NCBI GenBank assembly: GCA_022829145.1
Contig: CM040741.1
Location: forward strand, 63,768,547-63,832,546
Source of the DNA: Albula goreensis
Taxonomy: Eukaryota > Chordata > Actinopteri > Albuliformes > Albulidae
Direction: 5' to 3'
DNA: 64,000 nucleotides
Shown: positions 12,548 through 26,514 of the stretch, piece by piece
How positions within the stretch are numbered: position 1 is the stretch's first letter
Layout: each line of letters starts with the position of its first letter
Notes under the pieces: generated by a model
What the model was told of the DNA's origin: nothing
The model's input: the letters and a program-made list of their open reading frames with translations, nothing else
Databases searched by the model: none
Position numbers and translations under genes: made by a program

Positions 12548-15500
12548 ATTATGTCATTCATTTTATCATGATAAAATAATTAAATAAATCATTAAATAAA
12601 CAGACATGTTTTTTTTGAATAGCAAAACATTCAGATAGTATTGTAAGGTAGGGGTGTACAACCTCCTCTTTGATGAAAGCTACTGTTCAAAGATCTAAGG
12701 TGCTGAGGGCTGCTGGGATTACCAGAATTCCATTTTGCATTGACCTTATTCCAGAATTCGTACTTCCTTCCCTCCAGAGCACATAGAATTAAAATGTAAA
12801 AAATGGCCCCATAATGCTCTGGGCACAATGTCAAAATATCCTGTGTGGCCAAGAATCACCCACTGAGGCCATTGTATACATTAAGGCATAGTGAAAGCAG
12901 GGTCAAAGGTCATGGTTTGGAGATTAAACTAGATCAATTAGACATTCAGGTGTTTGGCAGTACAATATGTGACATTTGTGGCACAACATTATACGAAAAG
13001 TACCTGAACCAAACACTGTTTCAGGCTCTGGAGGGCAAATCCTTTGATTAGTTAAAAGCAATAAGGGATCAATAGCTAATTGCAGCTATATTTGTTATGG
13101 GATTCATATGACCATCACTGCCCAGTTTAAAAGCACACACCACTAAGTACCTAAGAAAGTACTTTGGCTTTTTGGGATGCGCATTCAGCTCATTAACTGG
13201 TTCACTGATTGAACCATTTTATCTTCATTAGATAAAAATCTGATTAAAAGAAAATCTGCAGGGCTCAAGTGATGCATGAGTGAAATCCTCCCCTATGGCA
13301 GTGTGTTACACTTGCACCTTCCTCTCACAGAATGCAAAGCAATGCATGTGCTACAGTCTGCCCTTCCAATGGACAATGTCTTTCTCTGGCGTCAGAGTTA
13401 GTTTTATAGGCCTATGAAGACAGGAGTATGTCCACTTTGTCAGAGGCTACCAAAGATCTATTTTCACAGGAAGGTATTTCTCAGACAAAAAAAAAAATGA
13501 AAAATAAAATAAATTCATGCTTACAGATTGTTGAAGCAGAACCCAACACATTTTGGTTGACTTGTGTGACCAAAATGGTTTCTGTTGAATTTGGTATTTG
13601 CAAGACACTGGTGTGAGTTAAGCAATACATCAAATGGAATACAGTCTGGTATCAGCAAATGAGCATAATTTCACTCAAGTATCTCTGACCTGGAAAGGCA
13701 AGTTTATAGTCAGAGAGTTTGTCCTTATCTCATTACTCAGTGTGTAATATAATGGAATAAAGCACTTTTAAATCACAAGTAGTGACAGTACTTGGTCTGT
13801 GACTTTTATACAGGTGAATATCCCAGTTTATCTGTGGTGGAGTCACCCCAATTGCGTACACTAACAAATCATTTTGCTGGACATCTTACTATTGCTATTC
13901 TCCTTTGAAAAACATGGACTGCAAACTGGGCAAAGCCCATTTTATAATGAGAAACTAATGAGTGTTAGGTTACACTTGGGAGTGGCAGAAATGCTATGCT
14001 AATCCTGCATAATCTCTCTCTTGGGCTTCTGTCAGCTGTCAAGGAAGTCCACAGTTTGACAAAGTGATTTCATCAAAACTCAAAGCAGTATTTCTTTTAA
14101 AGCAAGAGTGTTTTGTTTATGCCTGCAAATAGCTTTCACCATGCTAGAAAGCTATCCAGCTGTAGACACTGCGGTTAGCTCAGCGTTATCAACAGTCATT
14201 TCTGGGATATTCACTAATAAGTATGGTCTCCCGACCGAGGCTGTTGTAGCTGTGACACATTGCTCAGATGGGCTTTTAGTACTGGTTCTTGCTGTATGTT
14301 TTCACATTTGACACATAACTTCATTCATAGTTTGTTACTTGCTGGCCATTGACTGCAGTAAATTTTTAATGAATCCTGAAAAAAGCCCCCCAACCCCCGA
14401 ACCCACACACACTGGTTGTTATGGAAACAGGAAATGAAATAGAAGACAGAATTCTGTCTCACTGTCGATCCAAATTGCTGTTTCATTGGAGCAATCACGT
14501 TACCGCCCTTCCGTTTTTTGATATGCGTCCTGCATCTGCTGTCAGCCCTGTCTTTGTCTTTCCCATCATGTCCACCTGTTCAGGACCTTTCTCTCATCGA
14601 AAGTGTTTGTGAAGAGCTAAAAATGCTTGAACCAGGAGATGGTAGTTCCTTACAGAGCTGAGACTGAATACAGAGATATCGGAAAGCTATATATAAGATT
14701 CCTCCATAGCAGCCTCAGGGAATTCAACATGTATATCCAAGGAATTTTGGCAATAAAAAAATAAACTTTAATAATAGATACTAAAGGTACCTGCAATAGT
14801 GTTAAATAAACTGTGATGACAGGGATAGAACTGTAGACAAGATTGCCTGTTGCCGGTTTACACGGGGTTGCATGGTTTGTACAAAGTGAATTGTCAGATG
14901 AACATTCGCTAGCTGCAGGTTTTGAGATGGCCAGGCATGATACAGAGGAGGGAATGGTAATTTGTACATCCAGCGCAGGCTTATGTAAGTGCTTTGACTG
15001 CTGATCAATTCCAGGAAAGGAAGGGCCGCATAGAGATACTCCTATGCGGGCAAACCGCCCACTACGAGAACAAATTACAGAGAGAGAGAGGCTGCCGGTG
15101 TGGTGCTAACTGCCTGCAGTACAGTGGAAAATAGGCTCCAAAAGGTTCCCATAAATATCTTCACCTCCTGGCTCCATATCACTGCTTGCTGTCCTGAAAA
15201 CTGCAGGGCGTGGGATGACAAGACAGAGCCAAGCAAAAGAGGGTGACAGGTCACTGTCGCTGCAGACCTTGAACTGTGTGACAGCTGTTTGTTCCAAAAG
15301 AGAATTTTTTGCTTAGACTTTAAAATAAAATCCAGCACGACAGCTATGAAACAGGCACTTTGTCATTCAAAGTGACCTCGTCATCAGTACAGGTAAGACA
15401 CTGTGGGCCGTGTAGAAACAGCCCCGCCCCGCTGAGTCTGTCTACCTGTGTTTAGTGACTGAAGTGTTTCCAAACCATTAAAGACAGCAGTCTTCATAAC

Positions 15501-17216
15501 ATTGATCACACTGGTGGATTCCAGTCTATTGGAGTATTTTTCTGACCTCTCAGTCAATCACACAAGAGCCCATAAGAACTGTTAATCATGGCACCGATCT
15601 GTCCCTACACTTTGCAAGCTGTGTGGTAAAGATTCATGCTGATTCGTTATTTTTTCCTTCTGATCATTGGCAGCTCACCAGTAGCCTGTAACCCAAGGTG
15701 GAATCATATTCTGTCAGTCATATTTTTCATTAACTACGCCAGGTAATTAAGCTCTGTAATGTGTGGCTATGAATCATGTGGTCTCGTTAATCATGAGTTA
15801 TCTCTGCTCAGCACATTCTCATATTGCACATTAAAATAAAAATGCAATTCACCTTGAAATATTTGCTGAACGTCCAATCATATGTATTCAGAGAACAAAC
15901 AAGACAAACCTGGGGAGTGAACCTCCGCTCTGCAGAATTCCCCCATTCCTGCACCGCATGTAAACTTCAACAGTTAAAATGTCAGTTGACAGCTGGACTT
16001 GCATGTTCATTTTACTCCGTGTCTGCTAACGGTGCAGCCGTGCGGGGTTCCTCTGTGATTCCGCCCACCACTCTGCACTCGCTGCCGGAGGTTACTGATA
16101 ACGTCCCTGTGGAAACAGCCGTTGATTTCCCATGACCGGTGTTTGATTGGAAGGGAAGGCTTCCCACAGCTCCGCGTGGATGGTGTCATCTTCGCGCCTC
16201 CCACGCCTCTGCCCGTTCCCCCACTACCTCTGTGTCTCACTGGAGGGGAGATCCCAAACTGACCCCCCACGGCCATGGGAGAACGACGGTGATGCTTGTG
16301 CAGAGAGGTGAAACAGAGTTCACAGAGCTACCCTCCGCAGCAAGACAGAGCCTTGGAGGAGCCACTGAAGTAAAAGGCAAGGACAGCGAAAGGACCATCG
16401 TATTAAAAGTGGGCATCGTTTTCCTGAGGTAATCTGAGGACCCTATTCTTGCCTGTGTTGTAGAGATGCAGGGCCACCCTGGATACCTCCGGTCATGCGT
16501 GTGGATGAGACTCTTTGGGGTGAGGACTCTCATGTGTTGGCTCTATGAGAAAGTGTGGAGGGTCAGATTGTTCCAAAGCACTGTCTAATACTATAATTCC
16601 AATATTAGGCTAATTATATGAGCTATAACACATGAGGCCAGGAATTGCTATAACACAGGAATTGCCCTGAATGTAACATCCCAACTGGTATCCTTGTTTT
16701 AAAACTGTGTGTGTGTGTGTGTTTGTCTATGTAAATTAATTTTCTCACATAAATCCAAAGCTTTATGGGAAAAGAGGTAACCAAGCCTTTTGAAATACTT
16801 TTATCTCAGAAGATCAGAAAGAGCTAAAAAAAAGATAAAAAGAAAACTATGTTTTATGTTATTGCCAACCACTGTGCACAGACCCATGCAATAGTAAGCA
16901 TTACATCAAACCGTTGATCAGTGGTGTTTGTTAGTTCTAAGAGAGCTGTTGTCATGCCACTGACAGTGAGCACTAGTTGATGTCACAATGATCTCTCTAA
17001 GCCAACCAATAGAGAAGAAGATTGACCATCCCATCTACCTCTTCCCCTCCATCTCCCCCTCTTCACTGGCCATAAAATTATCCTGTTTTTTCAGCAACTG
17101 CAATCAGCTGTAAGAGGAGATAATTCTGATGAAATGGCCTGAAAAGTGGAAATGGAGATGTAGTAATGCCAGTATAGGATCTAACGAAGAACCTTAATGG
17201 GTGATATCAAATGCTG
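12548..17216. other. Upstream intergenic DNA, no gene seen
   Basis: Non-coding. A GC-richer patch at about 16010-16440 has overlapping open frames on both strands but no recognisable protein or splice structure. It could be regulatory sequence. Nothing further is supported. Confidence 0.5.
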
Positions 17217-17331
17217 CCAATTGCTGACTTCTTTGAATCAATTAAAAAAGGTTTTTCTCTTCACAGTAAACCACAATGATTAGTTCTGGTAAGTCAGGTA
17301 CTGATAGTGTGTGGTAGCACCGCTCCACCCA
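17217..17331 (+). repeat. Dispersed repeat family, copy 1
   Basis: Aligns over about 110 bp with 23064-23172. Both start CAATTGCTGACTT, share AATRAAAAAGGTTTT-like and CAATGATT blocks, and end GTGGTRGC..CTCCACCCA. The class is unknown; probably part of an old transposable element. Confidence 0.6.
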
Positions 17332-18721
17332 TATCACCTGTTTGGTGCTATGAAACCTCTTTCTCCCATCACTAAGCAGGAGACATCACTTTGTGTTGTA
17401 GGGGAAGGACCTGCACCTGACTGGGAAGGCTTTTGGTGCTACTTCCTCTTGGGTCAAAATTTGAATTTTATTCAGTTTAACGTTTGTTTTCCTGAACCTC
17501 TCTGATGCACTTAAAAAAATGGCCTCGACTGCATTAAAACTGGCCAACGCTGCATTAAGCTCATTTAGCTTAATAACCAAAAGGCATTCCTGTTGAATCT
17601 GTTCATTGTTAAATAGATGTCTTCCCAATCTTCCACCCTGAAAATATTTACATTCCAACTGTCCTGTTTGTTTTGAAGGTTTTCTGGCTATGAGGCCACA
17701 GGTTTAATTGGTTTAGCCATAGCAGTCTGAAGCCTATCGTCATAACTTGCTGTATATCCATAGCAGGGATATCAGAGGAAGTTTTTTTTTTAGATAAAGA
17801 ACTGTATACAGATGTACTGGGAGTACCATTTCTTACAACATGGATTGAATCAAATCAAAGATAACCATACACAACTGATATATCATATAAATATATACTG
17901 TTATCATGCAGTATATTAAGATGTAGTAATAACAGTATAATAAAGAGTTAACACCTTTATAATTGTGTTGAGTATATATTTTATTTACGCAATTATAGTA
18001 AACCAGAACTGACTATAATTCATTATAGTGATCAGTACAATGAACACTATGAGCTGTTGTTGCTCAGACTCACACAGCACTATAATGTGTAATTCATCTG
18101 CAGATTGCTGTTCGTCACATTACATGATTGGATTAGGCAGATCTGAGGAGATCCATTTTAGTTTTTACTCATTGGCAACTTTTAAGTATGATAAAAGCAG
18201 AGGAATTTAGGAAAAAAATAAGAAATGGCTCAGGACTACTTAGAAGTCTTTTATTTACAAAGTGGAAAATTAAAGAAATACATCCATGAAATGTTGATTC
18301 AAGACTCTGGGGCAAATGAGCCATAATTTAGTAATCAGGACCTGTGTGTACTTGCCCAAAAATGAACCACTCTAGAGTGCTTTTCCCCCTCACTCTCTCT
18401 GAACATATTGGGTTTCACTGGCATGTTCACTGGGGGGTTGATAATATCAAACTACAACAGATGGTAATCTTGGGGGTGGTGAAAATTCGATGTTTTCGCA
18501 ATGTTTTCATGAAATTTTGGATGCTTTGCAGATTGTGGCGAGAGACTGGAAATGTATGATATGACAGCATATGAGTGTAATGAATGGCCACTCATTGGTG
18601 AAGCACATTGGGGTGCGCTTGTGTTCTTCTGCTGTATTTGTGTGGTGTTTGGGTTACTGCTAGCACAACGCCATAGGATGACAGCCTGGACCGCTCTCAA
18701 TATAAATAATGATGAATATAT

Positions 18722-18775
18722 ACATGAATTACTCTGGAGAAGAGAGTCTGCTAAATACCTTCAATGTAATGCAAC
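18722..18775 (+). mobile_element. SINE/L2-type 3' tail remnant
   Basis: Reads TACTCTGGAGAAGAGAGTC then TGCTAAATACC and AATGTAATG. This is a worn version of the common fish tail (CTCTGGATAAGAGCGTCTGC). The body upstream is not recognisable. Confidence 0.55.
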
Positions 18776-21289
18776 ATGGTTTGACACGGAGAGACATTTT
18801 CCCAAGCCAAAAGTTCCATTTTTAATCTTTCCACTCCAGCACTCCGGGACGGCACAGCACATGGTTATGACAAAAACCAAAACAACAAAAACAAACCCTC
18901 ACTGATCTGGGCGAATGCAGGAGAAGGGGAAAAAGTGGTGATGTGGTGATAGTGGGGGTGGTGTAGAGGAAGGCGTAATAGAATGTGACTGTGTGATTAT
19001 CCCGCTGGTACGGGGTGGCCCCAGTTCAGGCCTGTGGGTGGGGGGGGGCGAATGTGGTGCATAACACTACCGCCTCTCCCTAATGCTGCTGACATCGCCT
19101 GGCTCTACTCCCAGGTCAGGAGTGGAGGAAAAAAACGGCTTGGCCATGGGAAGGCAAGACTCACTTTGTACTGTCTTTGCCACAGCTTATCCCTGTCCAA
19201 CATGGGGCATGACTTTTGCTGATAAACCAGTGGTCATTTACTACCTCTGACCAACAACCGTCACATATGTTCAGGCTGAAATTTGAAGCAGCCATCCACA
19301 GCAGGGAAAATGCAAGGGACGCAATAAGCTTGAAGACACCCGTGCTTTCAAAAATCTGTGATTGCTTTTGAGACACATAATCAGGGATTCAGTCTCTGGA
19401 GTCTAGGGGAGACATACCCTGCCACGGCCCTTCCTCACTGCATTGCCCTGCTGGCCATGAGTGACATTACAACTGGAACTCAGTCTGACAAACCTTAGAA
19501 GGGACAAGCCATCCTTTCAGAAATAAAATACAATCAACTTCAGAGTAGTTGGCACATTAGTTAAAATAGCATCAGATAACAGGTTGTGCAAGCTTAAAAA
19601 TAAACAATAGTAATGTTCTACATTGTATTATATCAAAATTTAGAAAATCTAATTCGATTATTCAAATGCTTATGTTTAGAAAAAAAAGATCAATAATATG
19701 ACAGTGAGTGACTTTTTTTGGTTTAATTTTTGGCTGCTAATAACTTTGATATTTTTACTTAAGCATAGTGTGAGCTCTGTGATTGTCTAAATTTGTGGTT
19801 ATTTAGTGTTATTTGGCCTCCAAGAGATAAAGCCACCAACGTCCCCTGTCTTCTAATCTACCATGGTATTGCTGAATATGTTTTGGCATCAGGGGAACAT
19901 TTTCAGAAAAAGAAAATTGTCCCGGTGACCTGGATTTCACCATCTTTCCTCTGAATCCTCTTCTCTCCCTCAGATTCCTTCCCAGTCCCCAAGCTGTTGC
20001 CCAGGGTTACCTGATGAAATCATCACACTGTCATTGTGGTCATTCTGCCAGTGCCCTCATTCAGAGAGACTTAAAACCCCATAGGCCATACAGCACATGC
20101 ATCCACAGGAGTTTACAGTGGTACAGGCCTTGCTACTGGAAATCCCAAACCAGGTATAACATCACTAAAACTCTGACGTAGTTAGGTCCAGTGCTCTGGG
20201 GACCGTGTAGCACAGGTTTGAGTGAACCTTACTCAACGACTGCTGCTGTGCGTTTTTATTGTTGTTGCCATTGGCTGACGGGATACGATGGGGAGGCCGG
20301 CGCACTAGCAGCGAGGGGCAGATGGCTGCTCTCTCTCCCCCACCGGCTGGGTCTCCATGGTGCTGACCCGCTGAGGATCATAGCGCTTACCGCTAAAGGT
20401 CAGGGATCGCTCCCTGTGCTGGCTGGCTGAGCTGGGATTTGTTTCAGGGGTCAGAGATAGACCCCCCCCCCCATGCCACCCACCCCCATCATTCCCTGCA
20501 GGACTGAACCATGCCAGTCCCCGTTACATAAGAGCATGTGACAGACGACATCTGGGCTGTCCTTGTGGGAGATCAGATGCTCTCTCTCCCTCCCTCTCTC
20601 CCTGTCACTCACTCAGCCTGTCTGTGATGGAGTCGCTGTAGGTGGGAGACGCTGGAATGCGTAGACATCGAGGCGGTTTCCAGGAAAGGAGTTGCCTTAA
20701 TCCTCCGACCGTGCGGTCAGTTTGCAATCAAAAGTGGAAATGGAAATTGAACTAGGATGACATGAGGATTGGAAATAGTATGAAATCGAATTTGGAAAAA
20801 TTGTAAATGGCTGCATTAGTGTAATTAAATTGCTGTGTAGAGCCCAGCTTTAGCTTTTGTTTTCAAGATTTGCACTTGTCTGCTTGTATGAATGTACTGT
20901 AAGGCTTTTGATGACAGTTGACTTTATACTCAGAAAACACTGAAGAATTCAAATTAGAGACATACATTTACTCCAACTGTTTGACTGTATACAGCTTTTT
21001 GTACCAATTAGGCATATCTGATGGTTGAAAGTCTAAAGCCTACATGTGCCTTCCATTATACAAACATAATGTAAGCCATAAATGTGATTCTTAGTTGTCA
21101 AGACCTGGAATCAATTAGGTGAAAAATGTAACAAGTTACGTTTTTACAATACGTTGCAAAAACTATAAATCAGTGTTACAGCACTCCATACTCCCTGTTG
21201 AGCTGTTTTTTTAAAGAAATGATTACCATATTTAAGTTGTAGAAAACTTGCTCCCCACTGCAAAACCAGCCTCATAACATTGCCTTTTA

Positions 21290-21424
21290 TCTGGGGTGGG
21301 GGGTGGGGGGGCTATGTGTGTGGCAAACTGACCTGCCCTGTTCGTGCTGTGTGCGTATCATGCAGTGGGTATGGAGGTGGGGCTGGGGGTGCGGTGGGGG
21401 GGGGCATGGGGGGTGGTGGTAGGT
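21290..21424 (+). other. G-rich tract with quadruplex potential
   Basis: The plus strand carries many runs of three or more guanines, including GGGGTGGGGGGTGGGGGGG near 21294-21312 and further G runs at 21370-21421, separated by short loops. The minus strand is correspondingly C-rich, giving a Pro-rich artefact frame. Confidence 0.7.
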
Positions 21425-23063
21425 TTTGAGATGAAAGGCAGGTGGCTGAGGCTGACTCTGTCATCCACCACACTGCATTCAAAATGAAATGGCTCAACAA
21501 ACCACATCGGCCCTCACACTTTTCCTCTGATCTGGGGGTGTCCCTTCGGCCCCATCTGTGTTTCACAATTGGCCGTGAGCAGATGGGACCACTGCAGTCA
21601 GTGCTGGATGACCGACAGGGCCAGAGGCCTGTTCCCCTTGCCTGGCCAAATGAGGCACCCTGCAGTGACTCTGGAGCAGACACACAATGCGTGACGTCCT
21701 TAGCGCGAGGCCGTGCTTCTCTTCTGCCCCCAGGCCAGGCTTTGTCCTCACATCTCTGCTTTGTCTGTGATGTCGCTTTGTGCATTTCACTGGGCCCTCA
21801 CCGCCTGCAGTCGGCCTGCATTGGGTTCTCAGATTTGACAGTGTGCCGTTGGCGTTAGCGTCCTGTAAGGTCACATGAAATGCTTGTGCGTGAGTGAATG
21901 CATTTGTATGAATCAGTGAAAGTGTGTTCATTTTAAAAAATATGGTGTTCATACCTGCTATCGAACTGCTATCGAGTTCATTCTGTCTCTTTCTCATTTT
22001 TCTGCCATTTTGCCTGTTACCTGCTCGCTGTTATGATTGTTTGTTTTGTCCTTTTATCAAGTTTCCCACCATGAAAAGAGATTTCAGATTTAATTTTATT
22101 GACTGAGAATAAGGAAGTTCTCTTTCATAGGTCATTACCGACAAAAATCATATGACAGTACATTTTAGTGCAACAGAACAATTTCCATAGCAGCAGGTGT
22201 TTAATAAAACAATGGTATGAGACTGAAACCACTTGTTTAAAAGATTTACAGCAGTTAGATCAGCTACCATGATAGGTTTTTCGCTGAATTGATCTTAAAG
22301 TTGTGTTGGGAACTGTTATACTGCTGTTTTGATGTTTTACAAAGCAAACAACATAAAAAGTGATGTCTCTTAAATAACTTAATAACAATTACACTTATGC
22401 ATATCTATGCATTTAACAAGATTATTCTTAATTAGAGTCCAATTACAAAATACAGCACAATATCATTGATCCCTATTTTAATATATCAACACATGTCAAA
22501 AACAGACTATTCAGCCCACCTAGGTTTGTCATGGACTTGAACACTCCAAGCAACAATACTGCTACTACGTGACCTGACATATAGACCCAGTCAGCGATGA
22601 TTCTCTGTGTAAAATAATCCATTTTGAATTCATAAGAACATACATAGGAAGACATAGTGATGAGAACAGTGTACCTGAAGCTACCCCATCGACAGTGTTC
22701 AGCTCACATCTAGGGTGGTAAGGAAGAGCCGGAGAACTCACTCCTGTGGTTCTCTGCAGCTGGTATCAACAGCAGGGGATGAAGTGAACATAATTCTCAT
22801 GCGCCAAGATCTGTCAATTAAACAGTTGACTAGCTTATTAATTCAGACAGATGGAGCACTCAGCTGTTTTGGTTCCTTGCTCATAATTACCCATCTTTGA
22901 AATGAGTTGAAAGAGCCACTAAAAATCTACAAGTAGCAATCCAGCAGAATATCTGAAATGATCCAGGTGCTTGCATGTATTTTTGGAGGGGACCACACTG
23001 GCTGTAGAGGTAGATGAATAAGGTAGGTGTCAATTTAAAAATCAGTGGAGTTACAATTAACTG

Positions 23064-23172
23064 ACAATTGCTGACTTGCGTCAGCCAATAAAAAGGTTTT
23101 GATATTTGCAGCAAAATGCAATGATTGGTTCATATCATTGAGTTACTGCTAATATGTGGTGGCTCCACCCAC
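23064..23172 (+). repeat. Dispersed repeat family, copy 2
   Basis: Partner of 17217-17331, about 5.8 kb away in the same orientation, with similar ends and several conserved internal blocks. Unclassified. Confidence 0.6.
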
Positions 23173-25469
23173 TTTAGTGACATGTTACCACATGCCAAGC
23201 AATAGGTACAGCTGCATCAGTCCTTACCTATCAAATGTAAGATCACATAAACACTATTGACTTGACTGAGTTGACTGAGTCTGACCTAATCTTTTAAAAG
23301 CATTTACTCAAATGTTAAGAAGTTAAGATTATTTTTTGGCATATAGCTTTACTCAACTAAGTCTGCAGCCAGCATGGCAAACAGCCATGTGTAAATAGCT
23401 TGGATAACTACAAGGTCTACAACAGAGCAGACCGCAGCAGAGTAGACAGTGACACAGAGACAGTGCTTGGAGGGTGGTGAGTCTAGGTCAATGCAGGCTG
23501 AATAGATGGGTTTACATCTCACATGAAAATATCGGCCAATAAACCATCCCTCTGACTGTGCTACAGAAGAGAAAACCTTCTCAGTCAAGAATGGGGATTT
23601 GTACAAACATACGATGAAGAGTATAATTTTAGAGGAAGTGCTGTTTTACACGGAGAGTTTGTCAATGCTTAGAACAGCTTGCCAGGTCTCATAGAAGATA
23701 AAGATACTCCTGAAACGTTCTGGTCCAGGCCAGATGCAGGGCTGGATACAGCACTGAATGTATGTTAAAGGTAAATGTTAACCCTAATTGCCTGTTCTCA
23801 TCACCATATGTTCTATGTTCCTCCTAGACTTCATTGACTTCCATTGGGAAATCATCAATTACCCACATTCACTCATGGATACACATACAATGGTACAATA
23901 TTCACAAAAGGTCCAAAATGTGCAATGACAGCATAATTATAAAAAATAAATAACAGCTGTGCAAGCTGTACCAGTTTTGTGGTTTTTTCCATGCTGTTTT
24001 TAACAGTGTGGAGGTTATTGATCCAACTCCTGAAATAGAGATTTAAAGACCAAACTTTGTTCTTCAGCAGGCTATACTCCTTAGAAAAATGGCCTGGAAA
24101 CAAAAGGAAGCTGGTGTAAGAAGTCTGGCACATCGACTTGTTCTAAAATTTGAGCGTGGGGGCTAAGCGAGGAGTGAGAGTTTGTTCTTTTTATATGTGA
24201 TTTTTTCTATTTGCCTGTATGAAATGTAGGCTCAACCTGCCGTGGGAGAGCTCATTCTGCTTCCATCTCTTGGCATGTTTTTACTGCACAGCTAGAGGGA
24301 GAAAGGAGAGCTTTTCGAGCCCACAAAGACCTCTGTTCGGGTGTCAGTGCTCCCTTCCAGCATGAGAACTGACGACTGACACTAAGAGGCGAGAGAGTTC
24401 CCTTCCCCATGGGAGGAAGCCATTCCCGGGCGCCTGTCTAACCCTCTGCCCTGTTTAAATTTTCAGTCGGACCAAATAACTGACTGATGCTCTCCTTGCC
24501 ATTTTTTTATTTTTTGAATATTCATATATCCTGGGGCAGCTTTATGTTAATGTGCTTAATTATTTATTAATTATTGAGTGGACAATTTAGGCAGTGTGAA
24601 TTCATAGTTCAGGTAGTTTTTATTTGAGTCATTAGTTTTTAAGGTTCAAGAGTGCATTTCTTCATTTTATTAGGAAAGTGACCTATATTTCACTTCATCA
24701 CATAATCCTAAATAAGTCGGCCACTATACCTTTGCTGTCAAGTTTATGAGGTGTGAAAAAAAGTCTTTCCTGTTTACAGTCATTTAATAGCATGCCAACT
24801 GAGCTCTGTAATTACTGCTGTTATCCCAGTGGTCAGTAGTTCATAAGGTTAAGCTGTAGTCTCTCTACATGACTACATAAACACACTCAAACACAAAGAC
24901 ACACACATGCCCACACACACATACATACACACACTCAACAAAAACATACACATGCACACATGCATGCAATACAAACACACATGTGTACCCTTTTTTCTTC
25001 TTTTTGCACAGCTGCAGAATTTGTGAACCATTTATGTGGGTATGTCCTCTGTCCTCGATGCCCCACTTAAATTTCATACAGTAAAAATGAGCTTCGGTCT
25101 ACTAGCTGAGCTGCACAGAGGTTTGGCCAAAGGAAACTATATGGACAGCTGATGCAGTCAGACTGCAGGTGCTCTGATCGGCCAGATGGGTCGCCCTTCT
25201 GAATTGAGATCAGGAGATTCCTCCTGACTGAGGTAACATTTTGGCCAATAATGCGCTGCCCTGTGTGGCTGCGGGCCATGGTCAAGTGGCCAGGATTTGA
25301 TACCACTGTGTGTGTCACAGTACTGAGAAGCAGTGCTTCATCAGGGCAAGGCTCTCAAAAGCCCCCCCTTATATAACGCATGAGCACGTCCCCTTAGTCA
25401 TCCTCTCAACCACAGATACAGGAGATAGATCCTGCACAGAACAATGCGGTCAGAGGCACACTCACAGTC

Positions 25470-25470
<1 letters not shown>

Positions 25471-25506
<36 letters not shown>
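25471..25506. repeat. TG microsatellite
   Basis: About eighteen TG units, lying only about 30 bp before the inverted-repeat element that starts near 25538. Confidence 0.95.
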
Positions 25507-25508
<2 letters not shown>

Positions 25509-25537
25509 GGTTAGAGAAATAGACAGAGCAAAGGAAT

Positions 25538-25784
25538 TACAGTCATGCACTGCATAACGTCTGTTTGGGAAACATCCAACTGCATGTACGTCTGTGGTCC
25601 CATAAGGTTATAATAGAGTTAAAAAATGCAGTACTGTATGTGTACAGTATCTTGGCTATTTAATCAATACAGGTACAATACAGTATCCCAAATAACTGAT
25701 AATATGGTGTTAGCACAACATTCAAATCACATAATGTCCTATTTCACAGAACATATTGTGGACATTAAGTGATGCATGACTGTA
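25538..25784 (+). mobile_element. Short inverted-repeat DNA element, copy 1
   Basis: The element begins TACAGTCATGCACTGCATAA. Its right end is the reverse complement of TACAGTCATGCATCACTTAA, so it has terminal inverted repeats of at least 12 bases. A possible TA target duplication flanks it. Internally it shares long blocks with the opposite-strand copy at 55603-55919, such as CAAGATACTGTACACATACA (on the minus strand here) and the CATAAGGTTATAATAGAGTT region. It is about 247 bp with no coding capacity, so it is a non-autonomous DNA transposon (MITE). I cannot fix the superfamily. Confidence 0.75.
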
Positions 25785-26490
25785 TATGAGTATGTGTACG
25801 TACATGTCTGTGCAACATTGCATGTTTAGTTCTGGTTAGTGATGGACTGGTGCTGGTGATGGACTGAGGTAGGGGTTGGTGGTGGTTCTGGGGTCTGCTC
25901 ACTGTAAGAGGATGGATAGGATATGTTTCAACATGCTAAGCAGTTCATCTGGGCTGTGGGCATACCACTATCCAGTCACTGACCAGTCCACTGAACACAA
26001 AATACATAAAAATAAAGGGAGAAAAAAGTTTTTTTTCAGTCATTTTTCAACAAATAAAAGGGATTTGTTCTTGAAGATAAACACAATAACTGGTTCAGAT
26101 AACTGCAATACAGATAACTGTGCCCAAGTTTGCAAGCCATGGTACTGCATTCTCCCATTACTATGCACAGGATTGGTGGGCCCTATGGTGGAGGTCCCTA
26201 TGGTGCAGCTCTGCGACTGGACCCTCCATGATGGGACCTAATTAAATGCTGTAAAATTGAGAACAGCCTAGAGAGCCTAAAACAGGGATGTTGCAAGACT
26301 TTTAGCACAAGTGGGACACAGGCCCTCAGTTTATTGTTTATTATAAGGAACCCCATTAGGTGATGCAATCACAATCAGCTAATCTTCCTGGGGTCCACAA
26401 AAAGTGCCCACATCCTCACACTTGCAATTTATGATACATTTTTAAAAGCTAGTTATTTTTCATGATCATTTACTGGGGCACAACAAATTA

Positions 26491-26514
26491 TTACTGGGGC
26501 ACATGCCCCAGTAA
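26491..26514. repeat. Perfect short palindrome in repeat debris
   Basis: TTACTGGGGCA and its exact complement are separated by CA. Another TTTACTGGGGCACAACAAAT lies just upstream, so the arm sequence occurs three times within about 50 bp. This looks like the end of a degraded DNA transposon. Confidence 0.6.

Larger units (their letters stand above)
17332..23063. other. Upstream intergenic DNA, no gene seen
   Basis: Non-coding, with an isolated SINE tail at 18.7 kb, a poly-C tract near 20.46 kb and a G-rich tract at 21.29-21.42 kb. The 21.44-21.86 kb stretch is GC-richer and open on both strands, but neither translation resembles a known protein. Confidence 0.5.

Noticed and set aside
21312-21858. 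Overlapping 138-157 codon open frames on both strands
   Set aside because: Frames lie over GC-rich and G-run DNA, are open on both strands, are Pro/Ser/His rich with no domain, and lack splice or promoter context.
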